A DNA stretch of 64,000 nucleotides, from NCBI GenBank assembly GCA_963760715.1, contig CAVXDY010000002.1, forward strand, positions 113,746 to 177,745. Direction: 5' to 3'. Both the position numbers and the translations under genes were made by a program. This DNA comes from CAVXDY01 sp963760715 (GTDB lineage Bacteria > Actinomycetota > Thermoleophilia > Miltoncostaeales > Miltoncostaeaceae). Under the pieces are notes generated by a model that was given only the letters and a program-made list of their open reading frames with translations, ran no database searches and was not told where the DNA came from. Shown here piece after piece: positions 50,340 to 59,444 of this stretch. Each line of letters starts with the position of its first letter. Within the stretch, counting starts at the first letter, position 1.

Positions 50340-50897
50340 ATGGGCGAGGCGCCGGCCACGCTCGACCTGCGCTCCCTGCACCTCGTGCCGGGGGCGGCGG
50401 CCTCCCGGCACCTGCGCGTGCCGCCCATCGCCATGCGCCTGGGCGGTCTGGACCACCGGGTGGAGCCCGAGGAGCCGGAGGTCGACCTCACGGTCACGCG
50501 CTCGCTCTCGGGGCTGCACCTGCGCATCGACATGGCCGTCGACCTGGTGGGGCCCTGCTGGCGCTGCCTGGCGGACGCCCGCGTCCACCTCGAGATCCGG
50601 TCGGACGAGTTCTCCGCCGACGGCCGCCACGCGGACGCAGCCTTCGACGAGGATCTCGACTCGGTCTACGTCCACGAGCACACCCTCGACCTGGCGGCGT
50701 GGACGCGCGACGCCGTGGCCGAGGCGGTCCCCGCCACGCTCCTGTGCCGCGAGGACTGCGCCGGGCTGTGCCCGCAGTGCGGCGCCGATCTCAACGAGGG
50801 CCCCTGTGGCTGCGCGCAGGAGGAGCACGATCCGCGCTGGGACGGCCTGAAGGCCGTCGCGGAGCGGTTGTCGGGCGACCGGGCCGACAGCGGTTAG
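50340..50897 (+). CDS. DUF177 (YceD-like) protein
   Basis: 185-residue member of the YceD/DUF177 family, typically encoded just before rpmF and linked to rRNA or ribosome metabolism in plants and bacteria. It has the central CWRCLADARVHLE and the C-terminal Cys cluster CREDCAGLCPQCGADLNEG. A short Cys-containing tail (CGCAQEEHDPRWDGLKA) follows. It starts 5 bases after the coiled-coil gene; rpmF follows after 65 bases. The molecular function is not settled. Confidence 0.88.
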   Translation: MGEAPATLDLRSLHLVPGAAASRHLRVPPIAMRLGGLDHRVEPEEPEVDLTVTRSLSGLHLRIDMAVDLVGPCWRCLADARVHLEIRSDEFSADGRHADAAFDEDLDSVYVHEHTLDLAAWTRDAVAEAVPATLLCREDCAGLCPQCGADLNEGPCGCAQEEHDPRWDGLKAVAERLSGDRADSG

Positions 50898-50927
50898 GGA
50901 CCCCTACCGCTCGCTCGCGGCGCCCGC

Positions 50928-50933
50928 TACCCT
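50928..50933 (+). promoter_or_regulatory. Candidate -10 box for rpmF-plsX
   Basis: TACCCT (in CGCTACCCTTCC) lies 29 bases before the rpmF GTG. A GGGAG ribosome-binding site lies between them. Confidence 0.4.
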
Positions 50934-50962
50934 TCCGCGAGCCCTCCGACCCGGGAGAACCG

Positions 50963-51142
50963 GTGGCCGTCCCGAAGCGAAAGACCTCGAAGCAACGGCG
51001 CGACACGCGCCGGGCGACGCATGCCATCGAGGCGACGCGCCTGGGAAGGTGCCCCCGCTGCTCCAGCCCGGTGCGCCCGCACCACGTGTGCGGCGTGTGC
51101 GGTCACTACCGCGGCCGCGCCGTCGTGGAGATCGAGGCGTAG
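50963..51142 (+). CDS. rpmF: 50S ribosomal protein L32
   Basis: 59-residue ribosomal protein. The N-terminus VAVPKRKTSKQRRDTRRATHA is the L32 signature. CPRCSSPVRPHHVCGVCG forms a four-cysteine zinc ribbon. The GTG at 50963 follows a GGGAG ribosome-binding site by about 5 bases. The DUF177-rpmF-plsX order is one of the best conserved small-gene neighbourhoods in bacteria. Confidence 0.95.
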   Translation: MAVPKRKTSKQRRDTRRATHAIEATRLGRCPRCSSPVRPHHVCGVCGHYRGRAVVEIEA

Positions 51143-51162
51143 CTCCGGCGGAGGAGGGCCCG

Positions 51163-52188
51163 GTGGCCGCGGGGACGGTGGTCGCGCTCGACGGGATGGG
51201 CGGCGACAACGCACCCGCCGCGCCGGTCAGCGGCGCCCTCGAGGTCGCGGCCGAGGGGTACGAGATCCTGCTCGTGGGGGACGAGTCGGTCCTCCGGGCG
51301 GAGCTGTCGCGCCAGGGTGCGCGGAGCCACCCGGGCATCGAGCTCGTGCACGCTCCCGATGTCATCTCGTCGGGCGAGGACGGCGCGCGCGCGGTGCGCT
51401 CCAAGCCGGGGTCGTCGGTGGCCACCGCCTGCCGCCTGGTGGGCGAGGGCCGGGCGGGGGCCGCCGTCTCGGCCGGGAACACCGGCGCCATGCTGGCGGC
51501 CGCCACGCTCTCGATGCGCCGCGTGCCGGGGGTCATCCGGCCGGCCATCGCGGTCGTGCTGCCCAGCGCCGGCGGGGCGCCGGTGGTGCTGCTCGACGCC
51601 GGCGCCAGCGCCGAGGCGCGCGCCGAGCACTTCCCCCAGCTCGCCCTGATGGGACGACTCTTCGCCCGGGACGTCCTGGGCGTCGCCCGTCCCCGGGTGG
51701 GACTCCTGTCGATCGGCGAGGAGGAGGGCAAGGGCAGCGAGGTCGTGCAGGCGGCCCACGCCCTGCTGCTCGGCACCCCGGGTTTCGTGGGCAACGTGGA
51801 GGGGCGCGACATCTCCGGCGGGGCGATCGACGTCGTCGTCACCGACGGCTTCACCGGCAACGTCGTCCTGAAGACCATGGAGGGCGTCGCGGCCTTCCTC
51901 ATGGGCGAGGTGCGCCAGGCGATCCGGTCGAGCACACTGGGCCGCATCGGCGGCGTGCTGGTGCGGCCGTCGCTGCGTCGCATGCGCGATCGGATCGACC
52001 CCGAGACCTACGGCGGCGCGGTGCTGCTGGGCGTGCGGGGGCTCGCCGTCATCGGCCACGGGAACTCCACGGGCCGCGGGATCGCGAACGCCGTGCGGGT
52101 GGCGCGGCGGGGCGCGAGCGAGCGCCTCGTGGAGCAGTTCGCGACGGCGCTCGCGGGAGAGGGCGCCGAGCGCTCCCCGACAACGTAG
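51163..52188 (+). CDS. plsX: Phosphate acyltransferase PlsX
   Basis: Converts acyl-ACP to acyl-phosphate for phospholipid synthesis. The 341 residues include ALDGMGGDNAP at the start, VSAGNTGAMLAAA, LLSIGEEEGKG, and VTDGFTGNVVLKTMEG, all strongly conserved. The GTG at 51163 follows GGAGGAG by about 7 bases. The next gene encodes its acyl-donor partner ACP, and PlsC encoded at 28058 acts later in the same pathway. Confidence 0.94.
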   Translation: MAAGTVVALDGMGGDNAPAAPVSGALEVAAEGYEILLVGDESVLRAELSRQGARSHPGIELVHAPDVISSGEDGARAVRSKPGSSVATACRLVGEGRAGAAVSAGNTGAMLAAATLSMRRVPGVIRPAIAVVLPSAGGAPVVLLDAGASAEARAEHFPQLALMGRLFARDVLGVARPRVGLLSIGEEEGKGSEVVQAAHALLLGTPGFVGNVEGRDISGGAIDVVVTDGFTGNVVLKTMEGVAAFLMGEVRQAIRSSTLGRIGGVLVRPSLRRMRDRIDPETYGGAVLLGVRGLAVIGHGNSTGRGIANAVRVARRGASERLVEQFATALAGEGAERSPTT

Positions 52189-52232
52189 GATTGCCGCGCC
52201 GTCGCGGGCGATCGTGCGTCCGAGACCGTGTG

Positions 52233-52238
52233 TAGCTT
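52233..52238 (+). promoter_or_regulatory. Candidate -10 box for acpP-rnc-smc
   Basis: TAGCTT (in GTGTAGCTTG) lies in the 103-base gap after plsX, about 53 bases before the acpP start. A second possible box, TAGGAT, overlaps the plsX stop at 52186-52191. GGAAAGGGG serves as the ribosome-binding site. Confidence 0.35.
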
Positions 52239-52291
52239 GCCCAGCCAGAGCCCCAGGGTCGCTGGCGCGGAGAGATCGGAAAGGGGACCCG

Positions 52292-52534
52292 TTGGACCGA
52301 GACAAGGCTGTTGAGGAGGTCCGCGCCATCCTGGTGGAGCAACTGGGGGTCGATCCGGCGGAGGTCACCGAGGCGTCCTCCTTCCAGGAGGACCTCAACG
52401 CTGATTCGCTGGACCTCGTCGAGCTCATCATGGAGATGGAGGACCGGTTCAAGCTCAAGATCCCCGACGAGGAGGCGGAGAAGATCGGGACGGTCGGTCA
52501 GGCGGTCGACTACGTGCTGGCCAACAGCGCCTGA
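52292..52534 (+). CDS. acpP: Acyl carrier protein
   Basis: 80-residue acidic four-helix carrier for fatty-acid synthesis. The phosphopantetheine attachment Ser39 lies in the canonical NADSLDLVEL, followed by the helix II recognition stretch IMEMEDRFKLKIPDEEAE. CoaD and PlsX encoded nearby act in cofactor supply and use of acyl-ACP. The start is a TTG at 52292, 5 bases after AAGGGGA; earlier in-frame starts would add a non-homologous extension. rnc follows after 2 bases. Confidence 0.95.
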   Translation: MDRDKAVEEVRAILVEQLGVDPAEVTEASSFQEDLNADSLDLVELIMEMEDRFKLKIPDEEAEKIGTVGQAVDYVLANSA

Positions 52535-52536
52535 CC

Positions 52537-53232
52537 GTGGGCCCGGCGCGCTCCGGCGGTTCGGGCCTCGCCCGGCTGCTGGGTAGCCTCGAGGGCCCCA
52601 GGCGACGCCAGGTCTTCACCCACAGCTCCTGGGCGCGTCGACGAGAGGCGTCCTACGAGCGGCTCGAGTTCCTCGGTGACAGCGCCCTGGGCGTGATCGT
52701 CAGCGAGGAGCTCATGCGCCGCCATCCCACGGTGGACGAGGGCGATCTCTCCTGGATGCGCCAGGCCGTGGTCGACCGCGACTCCTGCGCGGCCGCCGCC
52801 ACCGCCGCGTCGCTGCCCGAGTCGTTCGTCGCCGCCGCGCCGGCCGCCCGCCGCGCGGCCGCCGAGCGGCTGGCCGAGCGGCCCAGCGTGCGCGCCGCGC
52901 TCTCGGAGGCGGTCATCGGCGCGGCGTGGCTCGATCGGGGGGTCGGCGAGACGCGCGAGGGGGTGCTCGAGGCCTTCGCGCCGGCGCTCGACGCCGCCGT
53001 TCCGGGATCCCGCGACGCGAAGACCTCCCTCCAGGAGGAGGCCGCCCGCCGCGGCGGGCGGGTGACCTACGAGCTCGCCGGCCAGGAGGGCCCGCCCGAG
53101 CGCCGCACCTTCACCAGCCGTGCGCTGGTGGACGGCCGCGAGATGGGCCGGGGCAGCGGGGCCTCCAAGCAGGCGTCCGAGCAGGTCGCCGCCGCCGAGG
53201 CCCTCGCTCGGCTGAAGGGGTCGGACGCCTGA
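52537..53232 (+). CDS. rnc: Ribonuclease III (second catalytic Asp replaced)
   Basis: Double-strand-specific RNase for rRNA and mRNA processing, 231 residues. The N-terminal signature ERLEFLGDSALG carries the first acidic cluster (E. coli Glu38, Glu41 and Asp45 equivalents). In the second cluster the family pattern ADxxEAxIGA reads AALSEAVIGA, so the Asp equivalent to E. coli Asp114 is Ala while Glu117 is kept. The C-terminal dsRNA-binding domain is normal (KTSLQEEAARRGG, GSGASKQASEQVAAAEAL). The first helix is also shortened. It sits in the classical rnc-smc-ftsY order and overlaps smc by TGATG. Confidence 0.88.
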   Translation: MGPARSGGSGLARLLGSLEGPRRRQVFTHSSWARRREASYERLEFLGDSALGVIVSEELMRRHPTVDEGDLSWMRQAVVDRDSCAAAATAASLPESFVAAAPAARRAAAERLAERPSVRAALSEAVIGAAWLDRGVGETREGVLEAFAPALDAAVPGSRDAKTSLQEEAARRGGRVTYELAGQEGPPERRTFTSRALVDGREMGRGSGASKQASEQVAAAEALARLKGSDA

Positions 53233-56200
53233 TGCTGAGCCGTCTCTCGCTGCGGGGCTTCAAGTCGTTCGCCGATCAGACATCGCTGGAGCTGGGCCCC
53301 GGCGTGAACGTCGTCGTGGGTCCCAACGGCTCGGGCAAGAGCAACCTGGCCGAGGCGGTCGTGTGGGCGCTCGGCGAGCAGCGCGCGGGGCGCCTGCGGG
53401 CCGGCGGGATGGCGGACGTCCTCTACTCGGGCGGCGCCCACCGCGCGGCCGCCCCGATGGCCGAGGTCAAGCTGGTCCTGGCCGGCGACGAGGTCGACGG
53501 ATCGGCGCCGGCGGAGGTCGAGGCGGCCCGCCGGCTGACCCGCGCGGGGGACGCCGACTACCGGCTGAACGGCGCGGCCTGCCGCCTCCTCGACGTGCAG
53601 GAGGCGCTGTCGGCGCGGGGCGTCGGCCCCGACGCGCTGGCGGTCGTCCGCCAGGGGCAGGTCGAGGCGCTCTGCACGAGCACGCCGGCCGAGCGCCGGG
53701 CGATCGTGGACGCCGCCGCGGGGGTCGCGGTGGCCAAGCGCCGGCGGCACCGCGCCGAGCTCAAGCTGGGCCGCGTGGCCGACCGGCTCGAGCGGGCCCG
53801 CGACATCGCGGGGGAGCTGCGCGGCCGCGCGCGGGCGCTCGAGCGCCAGGCGCGGGCCGCCGAGCGGGCCACGGCGCTGGAGGGCGAGGTGGAGTCCGCC
53901 CGGCGCGCGGTGGGCGCCGCGCGGGCCCGGGCCGCCGCCGATGCGCTCGAGCGCGCCCGGGCCCACGCCGAGCGGCTCCGCGAGGCCGCGGCCGGGGACG
54001 CCGAGGCCCTCGCCCGGGCGCGCGCCGCGCGCGCGGCCGTCTCGCGCGACCGGGCCGGGGCCGCGGAGGCCCTCGCGGCGGCGGAGGCGCTGGCCGCCGG
54101 CCTGCGGAGCGCGGCGGAGCGCCTGGCCGGGCGCGCCGAGCTCGCCGCGGAGCGCCTGGCGGTGGCGGATCGGGAGGCGCGCGAGCGGGCGGAGAGGCGC
54201 CGGGCGGCGTCGGAGCGCCTGGGGGCGATCGTGGCCGCCGCCGAGGCCGCCGGGGAGGCCGCGGGCGCCGCCGAGGCCGCCTTCGGGCAGGCCGAGGCGG
54301 CCGCCGCCGAGGCCGAGGAGCGGGACCGCCAGGCGCGGGCGGATCACCGGTTGCGCGAGGACGAGGCCGCGGCCGCCTCGGGGGCGCTGTCCGCGGCCGT
54401 GCGCGACCGGGACGAGGCGGGGCGGCGCGCCGAGGAGGCTCGTGCGGCCGCCGCGCAGCTGGCGCTGCTTCCCGAGGCTCCGGATCCGGCCCTGCTGGCC
54501 CGCGCCGAGCGCCGTGAGGAGGTGTCCGCGGCGCGCGCCGTCCGCTGGGCCGAGCGGGCGACGCGGGCCGACGGCGCGTCGGCCGACGCCGAGGCCGAGC
54601 GGGCCGTGGCCCAGCAGCGGGCGCGCGAGGCCCGGGCGGCCGCCCGGGCGCTGGCGCCGACGGCCGAGGAGGGCGATCGCGGCGCCGCGGGGCTCGGCGA
54701 GGGCCTGGAGGTCGAGCCCGGCATGGAGCGGGCCGTGGCGGCCGCGCTCGGGGCGCTCGCGGAGGCCGTTCCGGCGACCACGCTGGGGGAGGGGCGCCGC
54801 ACCCTCGAGGGCGGGGCGTCCTGGGTCGCGGTGCCCGCGCCGGGCCGGGCGCCGGCGGCGCCGGCCGGAGCCCGGCCGCTGTGGAGCGTCGTGCGCTCGT
54901 GCTCCGACGCCGCCCGCCCGCACCTCGAGCGCCTGCTGTCCGATGCCTGGATCGTGGACCGGCTCGAGGACGTGCCGCCCGGGTCCCCGGGGGTCGCCGT
55001 CACCGCCGAGGGGCACGCCCTCCGCGCCGCGGACGGGCTCCTGACCCACGCCGAGGGCGGATGGGCCCGGCGTGCGCTGCACCGGCGCGCCCAGGAGGCC
55101 GAGCGGGCCGCCGCCGCCGACCTGGAGGTCGCCGAGGGCGCCGCGCAGCGCGCCGCGGCCGGCGTGGCGGCCGTCGCGCGCCGCCGCCGCGCCGCGGAGC
55201 GCGCCGCCGCCCGCGCCGCCGACCGGCTCGAAGCGGCCCGCGCCGACGCGGGCGCGCACGCGGTCCGGGCCTCTCAGGCGGCGGGCGAGCGCGAGCGGCT
55301 GGTGGCCGACGCGGCCGATCGCGACGCGGCCCTCGAGGCGGCCGGCGAGCGCCACGAGCGGGCGCTGGCCGAGGCCCGGACGGCCGTGGAGGTCGCCGCC
55401 GCCGCCCGGGCCGTGGCCGGGGAGGCCGCCGCGGCCCTCCGGGGCGCGTCGGCACGGGCGGTGGACGCGCGCGCGGCCCTCGCGTCGGCCCGCGCCGAGC
55501 GCGCCGAGGCCGACGCGCGCGCCGCCGCGACCGAGGCCGTGGCGCAGGGATCCGCCGAGGAGGCCGATCTCGAGCCCGCCCGGTCGGCGGCGGAGGCCCT
55601 CGGGGAGGTGGCGCGCGTCCTGGCCCCCGCGGCGGACCGGGCCCGCGAGCAGGTCGTGGCCGTCCTGGAGCGGGCCCGCGCCGTCGAGACCGAGCTGCTG
55701 TCGGCCGACCGGGCCGTCGAGCGGGCCGAGCTGGCCGCGGCCGCGAGCGCCGAGACGGCCCATGCGGCGGACGTGGAGGCCGCGGTGGCCGCCGAGCGCG
55801 CGGCCGAGGCGGGGCCGGCGCCGGAGCCCGGCGAGGAGCTCCCCGACCCCGAGGAGGCCGCCCTGCTGCTGGCCGACCTCGAGCGGCGGCGGGAGGCCCT
55901 CGGCGCGGTCAACCCGCTCGCGGCGGCCGAGCGTGAGGAGCTGGGCGAGCGGGAGGTGGAGATGCTGGCCCAGATGGACGATCTGGAGGCCACGGCCGCG
56001 GCGCTCCGCGAGCACCTGGGCGAGCTCGACGCGGCGGTCACCGAGGGCTTCGAGGCCATCTTCAGCGCCTTCCAGGATCGCTTCACCGAGGTCTGCGGGC
56101 AGCTCTTCCCGGGGGGCGAGGGCCGTCTGCGGGCCGTTGCCGACGAGGACGGGGAGGCCGGCATCGAGGTCGAGGTCGTGCCCGCGGGGAAGCGACCCCG

Positions 56201-56561
56201 GTCCCTGACGCTGATGTCAGGGGGCGAGCGGTCCCTCGTGGCCCTGGCCTTCTGCCTCGCGCTCGCGATGGCGCGCCCGGCCCCGTTCTACGTGCTCGAC
56301 GAGGTCGAGGCGGCCCTCGACGACGTCAACCTGCGCCGCTTCCTGTCGGTCGTCCGCGGCCTGGCCGAGACCCAGCAGTTCCTGCTCATCACGCACCAGC
56401 AGCCCACCGTGGAGATCGCCGACACGCTTTTCGGCGTCACCATGGGCTCGGAGGGCGTCTCGCAGATCATCGGACGGCGGCTGCGCCGCGACGTGGAGGG
56501 CCCCGCGCAGCCGTACGTGCGCCGGGCGCTGCGCGCGATCCCGGGCGGCCGCCCCGGGTGA
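53232..56561 (+). CDS. smc: Chromosome segregation protein SMC
   Basis: Chromosome-condensing ATPase, 1109 residues. The N-terminal head starts LSLRGFKSFADQTSLELGPG with Walker A GPNGSGKSN (30-38). Two long coiled coils, extremely Ala/Arg/Glu-rich, flank a hinge at roughly 490-600 (LEVEPGMERAVAAALGALAEAV). The C-terminal head has the ABC signature LMSGGERSLVALA near 995 and Walker B FYVLDEVEAALDD near 1020. The ATG overlaps the rnc stop, and ftsY overlaps the end. The coiled-coil codon composition creates a very long open frame on the other strand that is not a gene. Confidence 0.95.
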   Translation: MLSRLSLRGFKSFADQTSLELGPGVNVVVGPNGSGKSNLAEAVVWALGEQRAGRLRAGGMADVLYSGGAHRAAAPMAEVKLVLAGDEVDGSAPAEVEAARRLTRAGDADYRLNGAACRLLDVQEALSARGVGPDALAVVRQGQVEALCTSTPAERRAIVDAAAGVAVAKRRRHRAELKLGRVADRLERARDIAGELRGRARALERQARAAERATALEGEVESARRAVGAARARAAADALERARAHAERLREAAAGDAEALARARAARAAVSRDRAGAAEALAAAEALAAGLRSAAERLAGRAELAAERLAVADREARERAERRRAASERLGAIVAAAEAAGEAAGAAEAAFGQAEAAAAEAEERDRQARADHRLREDEAAAASGALSAAVRDRDEAGRRAEEARAAAAQLALLPEAPDPALLARAERREEVSAARAVRWAERATRADGASADAEAERAVAQQRAREARAAARALAPTAEEGDRGAAGLGEGLEVEPGMERAVAAALGALAEAVPATTLGEGRRTLEGGASWVAVPAPGRAPAAPAGARPLWSVVRSCSDAARPHLERLLSDAWIVDRLEDVPPGSPGVAVTAEGHALRAADGLLTHAEGGWARRALHRRAQEAERAAAADLEVAEGAAQRAAAGVAAVARRRRAAERAAARAADRLEAARADAGAHAVRASQAAGERERLVADAADRDAALEAAGERHERALAEARTAVEVAAAARAVAGEAAAALRGASARAVDARAALASARAERAEADARAAATEAVAQGSAEEADLEPARSAAEALGEVARVLAPAADRAREQVVAVLERARAVETELLSADRAVERAELAAAASAETAHAADVEAAVAAERAAEAGPAPEPGEELPDPEEAALLLADLERRREALGAVNPLAAAEREELGEREVEMLAQMDDLEATAAALREHLGELDAAVTEGFEAIFSAFQDRFTEVCGQLFPGGEGRLRAVADEDGEAGIEVEVVPAGKRPRSLTLMSGGERSLVALAFCLALAMARPAPFYVLDEVEAALDDVNLRRFLSVVRGLAETQQFLLITHQQPTVEIADTLFGVTMGSEGVSQIIGRRLRRDVEGPAQPYVRRALRAIPGGRPG

Positions 56562-57571
56562 GCCCGGAACCCGAGGGGACCGATCCGGACCGGGCGGCGT
56601 GGGCGGAGCTCTTCGAGCTGGCCCCGCCCGAGGAGGACGAGGAGCAGCCGCGCCGCCGCGGGCTCTTCGCCCGCCTGAAGGAGAACCTGACCGCACCGCG
56701 CCAGACGATCTCGCCCCAGCTCGCCGGCATCTTCGCGCCGGCGCTCGTCTCCGCCGAGACCTGGGACGAGCTGGAGGAGGCCCTCATCACCGCCGACTGC
56801 GGCATGGATGCCAGCCTCGCGCTGGTGGAGGGGCTGCGGGCGGAATCCGAGCAGGGCCGCATCACCAGCGGCGCCGACCTCTCGCGGGCCCTGTGGCGGG
56901 CGGTGGCCGAGCAGATGGCGCCCGAGCCGGCGCGCATCCCCCTCACCGGCGAGCCCACGGTCATCGTCATCGTGGGCGTCAACGGCAGCGGCAAGACCAC
57001 CACGATCGGCAAGCTCGCCCACCGGCTCGCCGAGCTCGACAAGAAGGTGGTCATCGGCGCCGCCGACACCTTCCGCGCCGCGGCGATCGACCAGCTCGCG
57101 GTGTGGGCCGACCGCGCCGGCGCCCAGCTGGTGCGCCAGGCGCCGGGCGCCGATCCGGGAGCCGTCGCCTTCGACGCGGTGGCCTCGGGCAAGGCGCGCG
57201 GCGCCGACGTGGTGCTGGTGGACACCGCCGGCCGCCTTCAGACCGAGCACAACCTGATGGAGGAGCTGAGGAAGGTGGTGGGGGTGGTGGGGAAGGTGGT
57301 GCCCGGGGCGCCGCACGAGGTGCTGCTGGTCCTCGACGCCACAACCGGCCAGAACGGGCTCAGCCAGGCGAGGCTGTTCGACAAGGCCACCGACCTCACC
57401 GGCGTCGTCCTGACCAAGCTCGACGGCACCGCGCGGGGCGGCATCGCCGTCGCCATCCGCCGCGAGCTGGACATCCCGGTGAAGCTGGTCGGCTCGGGCG
57501 AGAAGCTCGAGGACCTGCAGCCGTTCGACGCCCGGGCCTTCGCGCGGGCGATCTTCTCCACCGAGGACTGA
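56558..57571 (+). CDS. ftsY: Signal recognition particle receptor FtsY
   Basis: GTPase that docks the SRP-ribosome complex at the membrane. The 337 residues comprise a short acidic A-region (PEEDEEQ), an N-domain helix bundle, and the G domain. G1 is GVNGSGKTTTIGKL near residue 140, followed by AADTFRAAAIDQL, VDTAGRLQTE and TKLDGTARGG. It is the partner of Ffh, encoded 27 bases downstream. The GTG overlaps the smc stop. Confidence 0.95.
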   Translation: MSPEPEGTDPDRAAWAELFELAPPEEDEEQPRRRGLFARLKENLTAPRQTISPQLAGIFAPALVSAETWDELEEALITADCGMDASLALVEGLRAESEQGRITSGADLSRALWRAVAEQMAPEPARIPLTGEPTVIVIVGVNGSGKTTTIGKLAHRLAELDKKVVIGAADTFRAAAIDQLAVWADRAGAQLVRQAPGADPGAVAFDAVASGKARGADVVLVDTAGRLQTEHNLMEELRKVVGVVGKVVPGAPHEVLLVLDATTGQNGLSQARLFDKATDLTGVVLTKLDGTARGGIAVAIRRELDIPVKLVGSGEKLEDLQPFDARAFARAIFSTED

Positions 57572-57598
57572 TCCGCCCGTTACCATGAGCGGTCGCCC

Positions 57599-58915
57599 AT
57601 GTTCGACGCGCTCACCGACAAGCTGCAGGGGATCTTCTCCGGCCTGAGGGGCCGGGGAAAGCTCACCGAATCCGACATCGACGCGGCCATGCGCGCGATC
57701 CGCCTCTCGCTGCTCGAGGCCGACGTGAGCCTGCCGGTCGTGAAGCAGGTCACCTCGGCCATCGCGGCGCGGGCCAAGGGCGCCGAGGTGATGGACTCGC
57801 TCACGCCCGACCAGCAGGTCGTGAAGATCGTGAGCGACGAGCTCGCCACGCTCATGGGCGAGGCGAACGTCGCCCTGCCGCTGGCCTCCAAGCCGCCCAC
57901 GATCGTCCTGATGGCGGGCCTCCAGGGATCCGGCAAGACCACCTGCAGCGCCAAGCTGGCGCGCCACTTCCAGGCCCAGGGGCGCGCGCCGATGCTCGTC
58001 GCCTGCGACGTGCACCGCCCGGCCGCCGCGGAGCAGCTCGCCGTGCTCGGTGGCCAGCTCGACATCCCCGTGCACCGCGAGGACGGCTCCGACGCCCCCG
58101 CCATCGCGCGGCGCGGCATCGAGATCGCCCGCCGCACGGGCCGCGACCTCGTGATCGTCAACACTGCGGGCCGCCTCACGATCGACGCCGAGATGATGGA
58201 CGAGCTGGTCGCGATCCGCGACGCCGTGACGCCGACGGCCGTGGTGCTCGTGCTCGACGCCATGACCGGCCAGACCGCCGTGGACGTGGCCAAGGCGTTC
58301 ACCGAGGCCGTGGACGTCACCGGCGTCGCGCTCACCAAGCTCGACGGCGACGCCCGCGGCGGCGCCGCCCTGTCGGTGAGGGCGGTCACGGGAGCGCCGA
58401 TCCTGTTCGTGGGGACCGGGGAGAAGCTCGACGCGCTCGAGCCCTTCTACCCCGATCGCATGGCCTCGCGCATCCTCGGGATGGGCGACGTGGTGAGCCT
58501 CATCGAGAAGGCGCAGGCCACCGTCGAGGTGGGCGACGCCAGGGCCCTCGAGCAGAAGATCCGCGGCGGCTCCCTCACGCTCGAGGACTTCCTGGAGCAG
58601 ATGCACCAGGTGCGCCGGATGGGCCCGATGTCGCAGGTGCTGGGCATGATCCCGGGCTTCCGCAACGCCACGAAGGGCAAGGACCTCAACGTGGACGACG
58701 GTCAGCTCGACCGGATCGAGGCGATCATCAAGAGCATGACCCTCGCCGAGCGCCGTCATCCTGAGATCATCAACGGCAGCCGCCGCCGCCGGATCGCCAC
58801 CGGCAGCGGCACCAGCGTGCAGGAGGTCAACCAACTCCTGTCACAGTTCAAGCAGATGCGAAAGCTGATGAAGCAGATCGGCAGGGGCGGGATGCCGGCC
58901 CTGTTCGGCACCTAG
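57599..58915 (+). CDS. ffh: Signal recognition particle protein Ffh
   Basis: SRP54 homologue that binds signal peptides and 4.5S RNA. The 438 residues comprise the N domain (1-90), the G domain with LQGSGKTTCSAKLA near 107, ACDVHRPAAAEQL, VNTAGR and TKLDGDARGG, and the Met-rich M domain from about 300 (QMHQVRRMGPMSQVLGMIPG, then the RNA-binding SRRRRIATGSG). A TACCAT hexamer at 57581-57586 just upstream could give it a short-leader promoter. The SRP RNA gene is not in the window as far as I can see. Confidence 0.95.
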   Translation: MFDALTDKLQGIFSGLRGRGKLTESDIDAAMRAIRLSLLEADVSLPVVKQVTSAIAARAKGAEVMDSLTPDQQVVKIVSDELATLMGEANVALPLASKPPTIVLMAGLQGSGKTTCSAKLARHFQAQGRAPMLVACDVHRPAAAEQLAVLGGQLDIPVHREDGSDAPAIARRGIEIARRTGRDLVIVNTAGRLTIDAEMMDELVAIRDAVTPTAVVLVLDAMTGQTAVDVAKAFTEAVDVTGVALTKLDGDARGGAALSVRAVTGAPILFVGTGEKLDALEPFYPDRMASRILGMGDVVSLIEKAQATVEVGDARALEQKIRGGSLTLEDFLEQMHQVRRMGPMSQVLGMIPGFRNATKGKDLNVDDGQLDRIEAIIKSMTLAERRHPEIINGSRRRRIATGSGTSVQEVNQLLSQFKQMRKLMKQIGRGGMPALFGT

Positions 58916-58935
58916 CACCCAAGACAAGGAGCACC

Positions 58936-59178
58936 GTGGTCAAGATTCGCCTCGCCCGTGTGGGCAGCAAGAAGAACGCCATCTACCGTGTCGTCGTGGC
59001 CGACTCCCGCTCGCCGCGGGATGGTCGCAACATCGAGACGATCGGGCGCTACAACCCCCAGACCCACCCCTCCATCGTGGAGATCGACCTGGTGAAGGCG
59101 CACACCTGGCTCGCGAACGGCGCGCAGCCCACGCCGGCCGTCAAGAAGCTGATCCGCATCGCGGAGGCGAACGCCTGA
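58936..59178 (+). CDS. rpsP: 30S ribosomal protein S16
   Basis: 80-residue ribosomal protein with the signature VKIRLARVGSKKNAIYRVVVADSRSPRDGR and the mid-motif IGRYNPQTHPS. The GTG at 58936 follows an AAGGAG ribosome-binding site. It opens the conserved cluster rpsP-KH-rimM-trmD-rplS-rnhB immediately after ffh. Confidence 0.96.
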   Translation: MVKIRLARVGSKKNAIYRVVVADSRSPRDGRNIETIGRYNPQTHPSIVEIDLVKAHTWLANGAQPTPAVKKLIRIAEANA

Positions 59179-59207
59179 GCCCCACCGAGCCCAGCCCGCT
59201 CGCGGGC

Positions 59208-59429
59208 ATGGTCGAGACGCTCGCACGGGGGCTCGTCGATCACCCCGAGCAGGTGTCGGTGACCGAGGACGCCGACGACGGCGCGCGCGTCATCTCCCTC
59301 TACGTCGCGGAGGAGGACCTGGGCCAGGTCATCGGCCGCGGGGGCCGGATCGCCCGCGCGCTGCGAGTGGTCCTGCGCTCGGCCTCGAACGCCCGCGGCG
59401 AGCGCGCGAGCCTCGAGATCGTCAACTAG
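59208..59429 (+). CDS. khpA: KH-domain RNA-binding protein (YlqC/KhpA type)
   Basis: 73-residue single KH domain. The RNA-binding GxxG loop is GRGG within DLGQVIGRGGRIARALR. These proteins (KhpA in Firmicutes) bind RNA broadly and are always found between rpsP and rimM, as here. The ATG at 59208 gives a normal length; an upstream extension would need a non-standard start. Confidence 0.93.
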   Translation: MVETLARGLVDHPEQVSVTEDADDGARVISLYVAEEDLGQVIGRGGRIARALRVVLRSASNARGERASLEIVN

Positions 59430-59444
59430 CGCGACGGGCGTGGC

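Noticed and set aside
53067..56015. 982-codon open frame on the minus strand opposite smc
   Set aside because: It mirrors the Ala/Arg/Glu-rich coiled coil of smc. High GC removes stop codons from the opposite strand, and the translation is low-complexity Gly/Arg/Pro with no motif.
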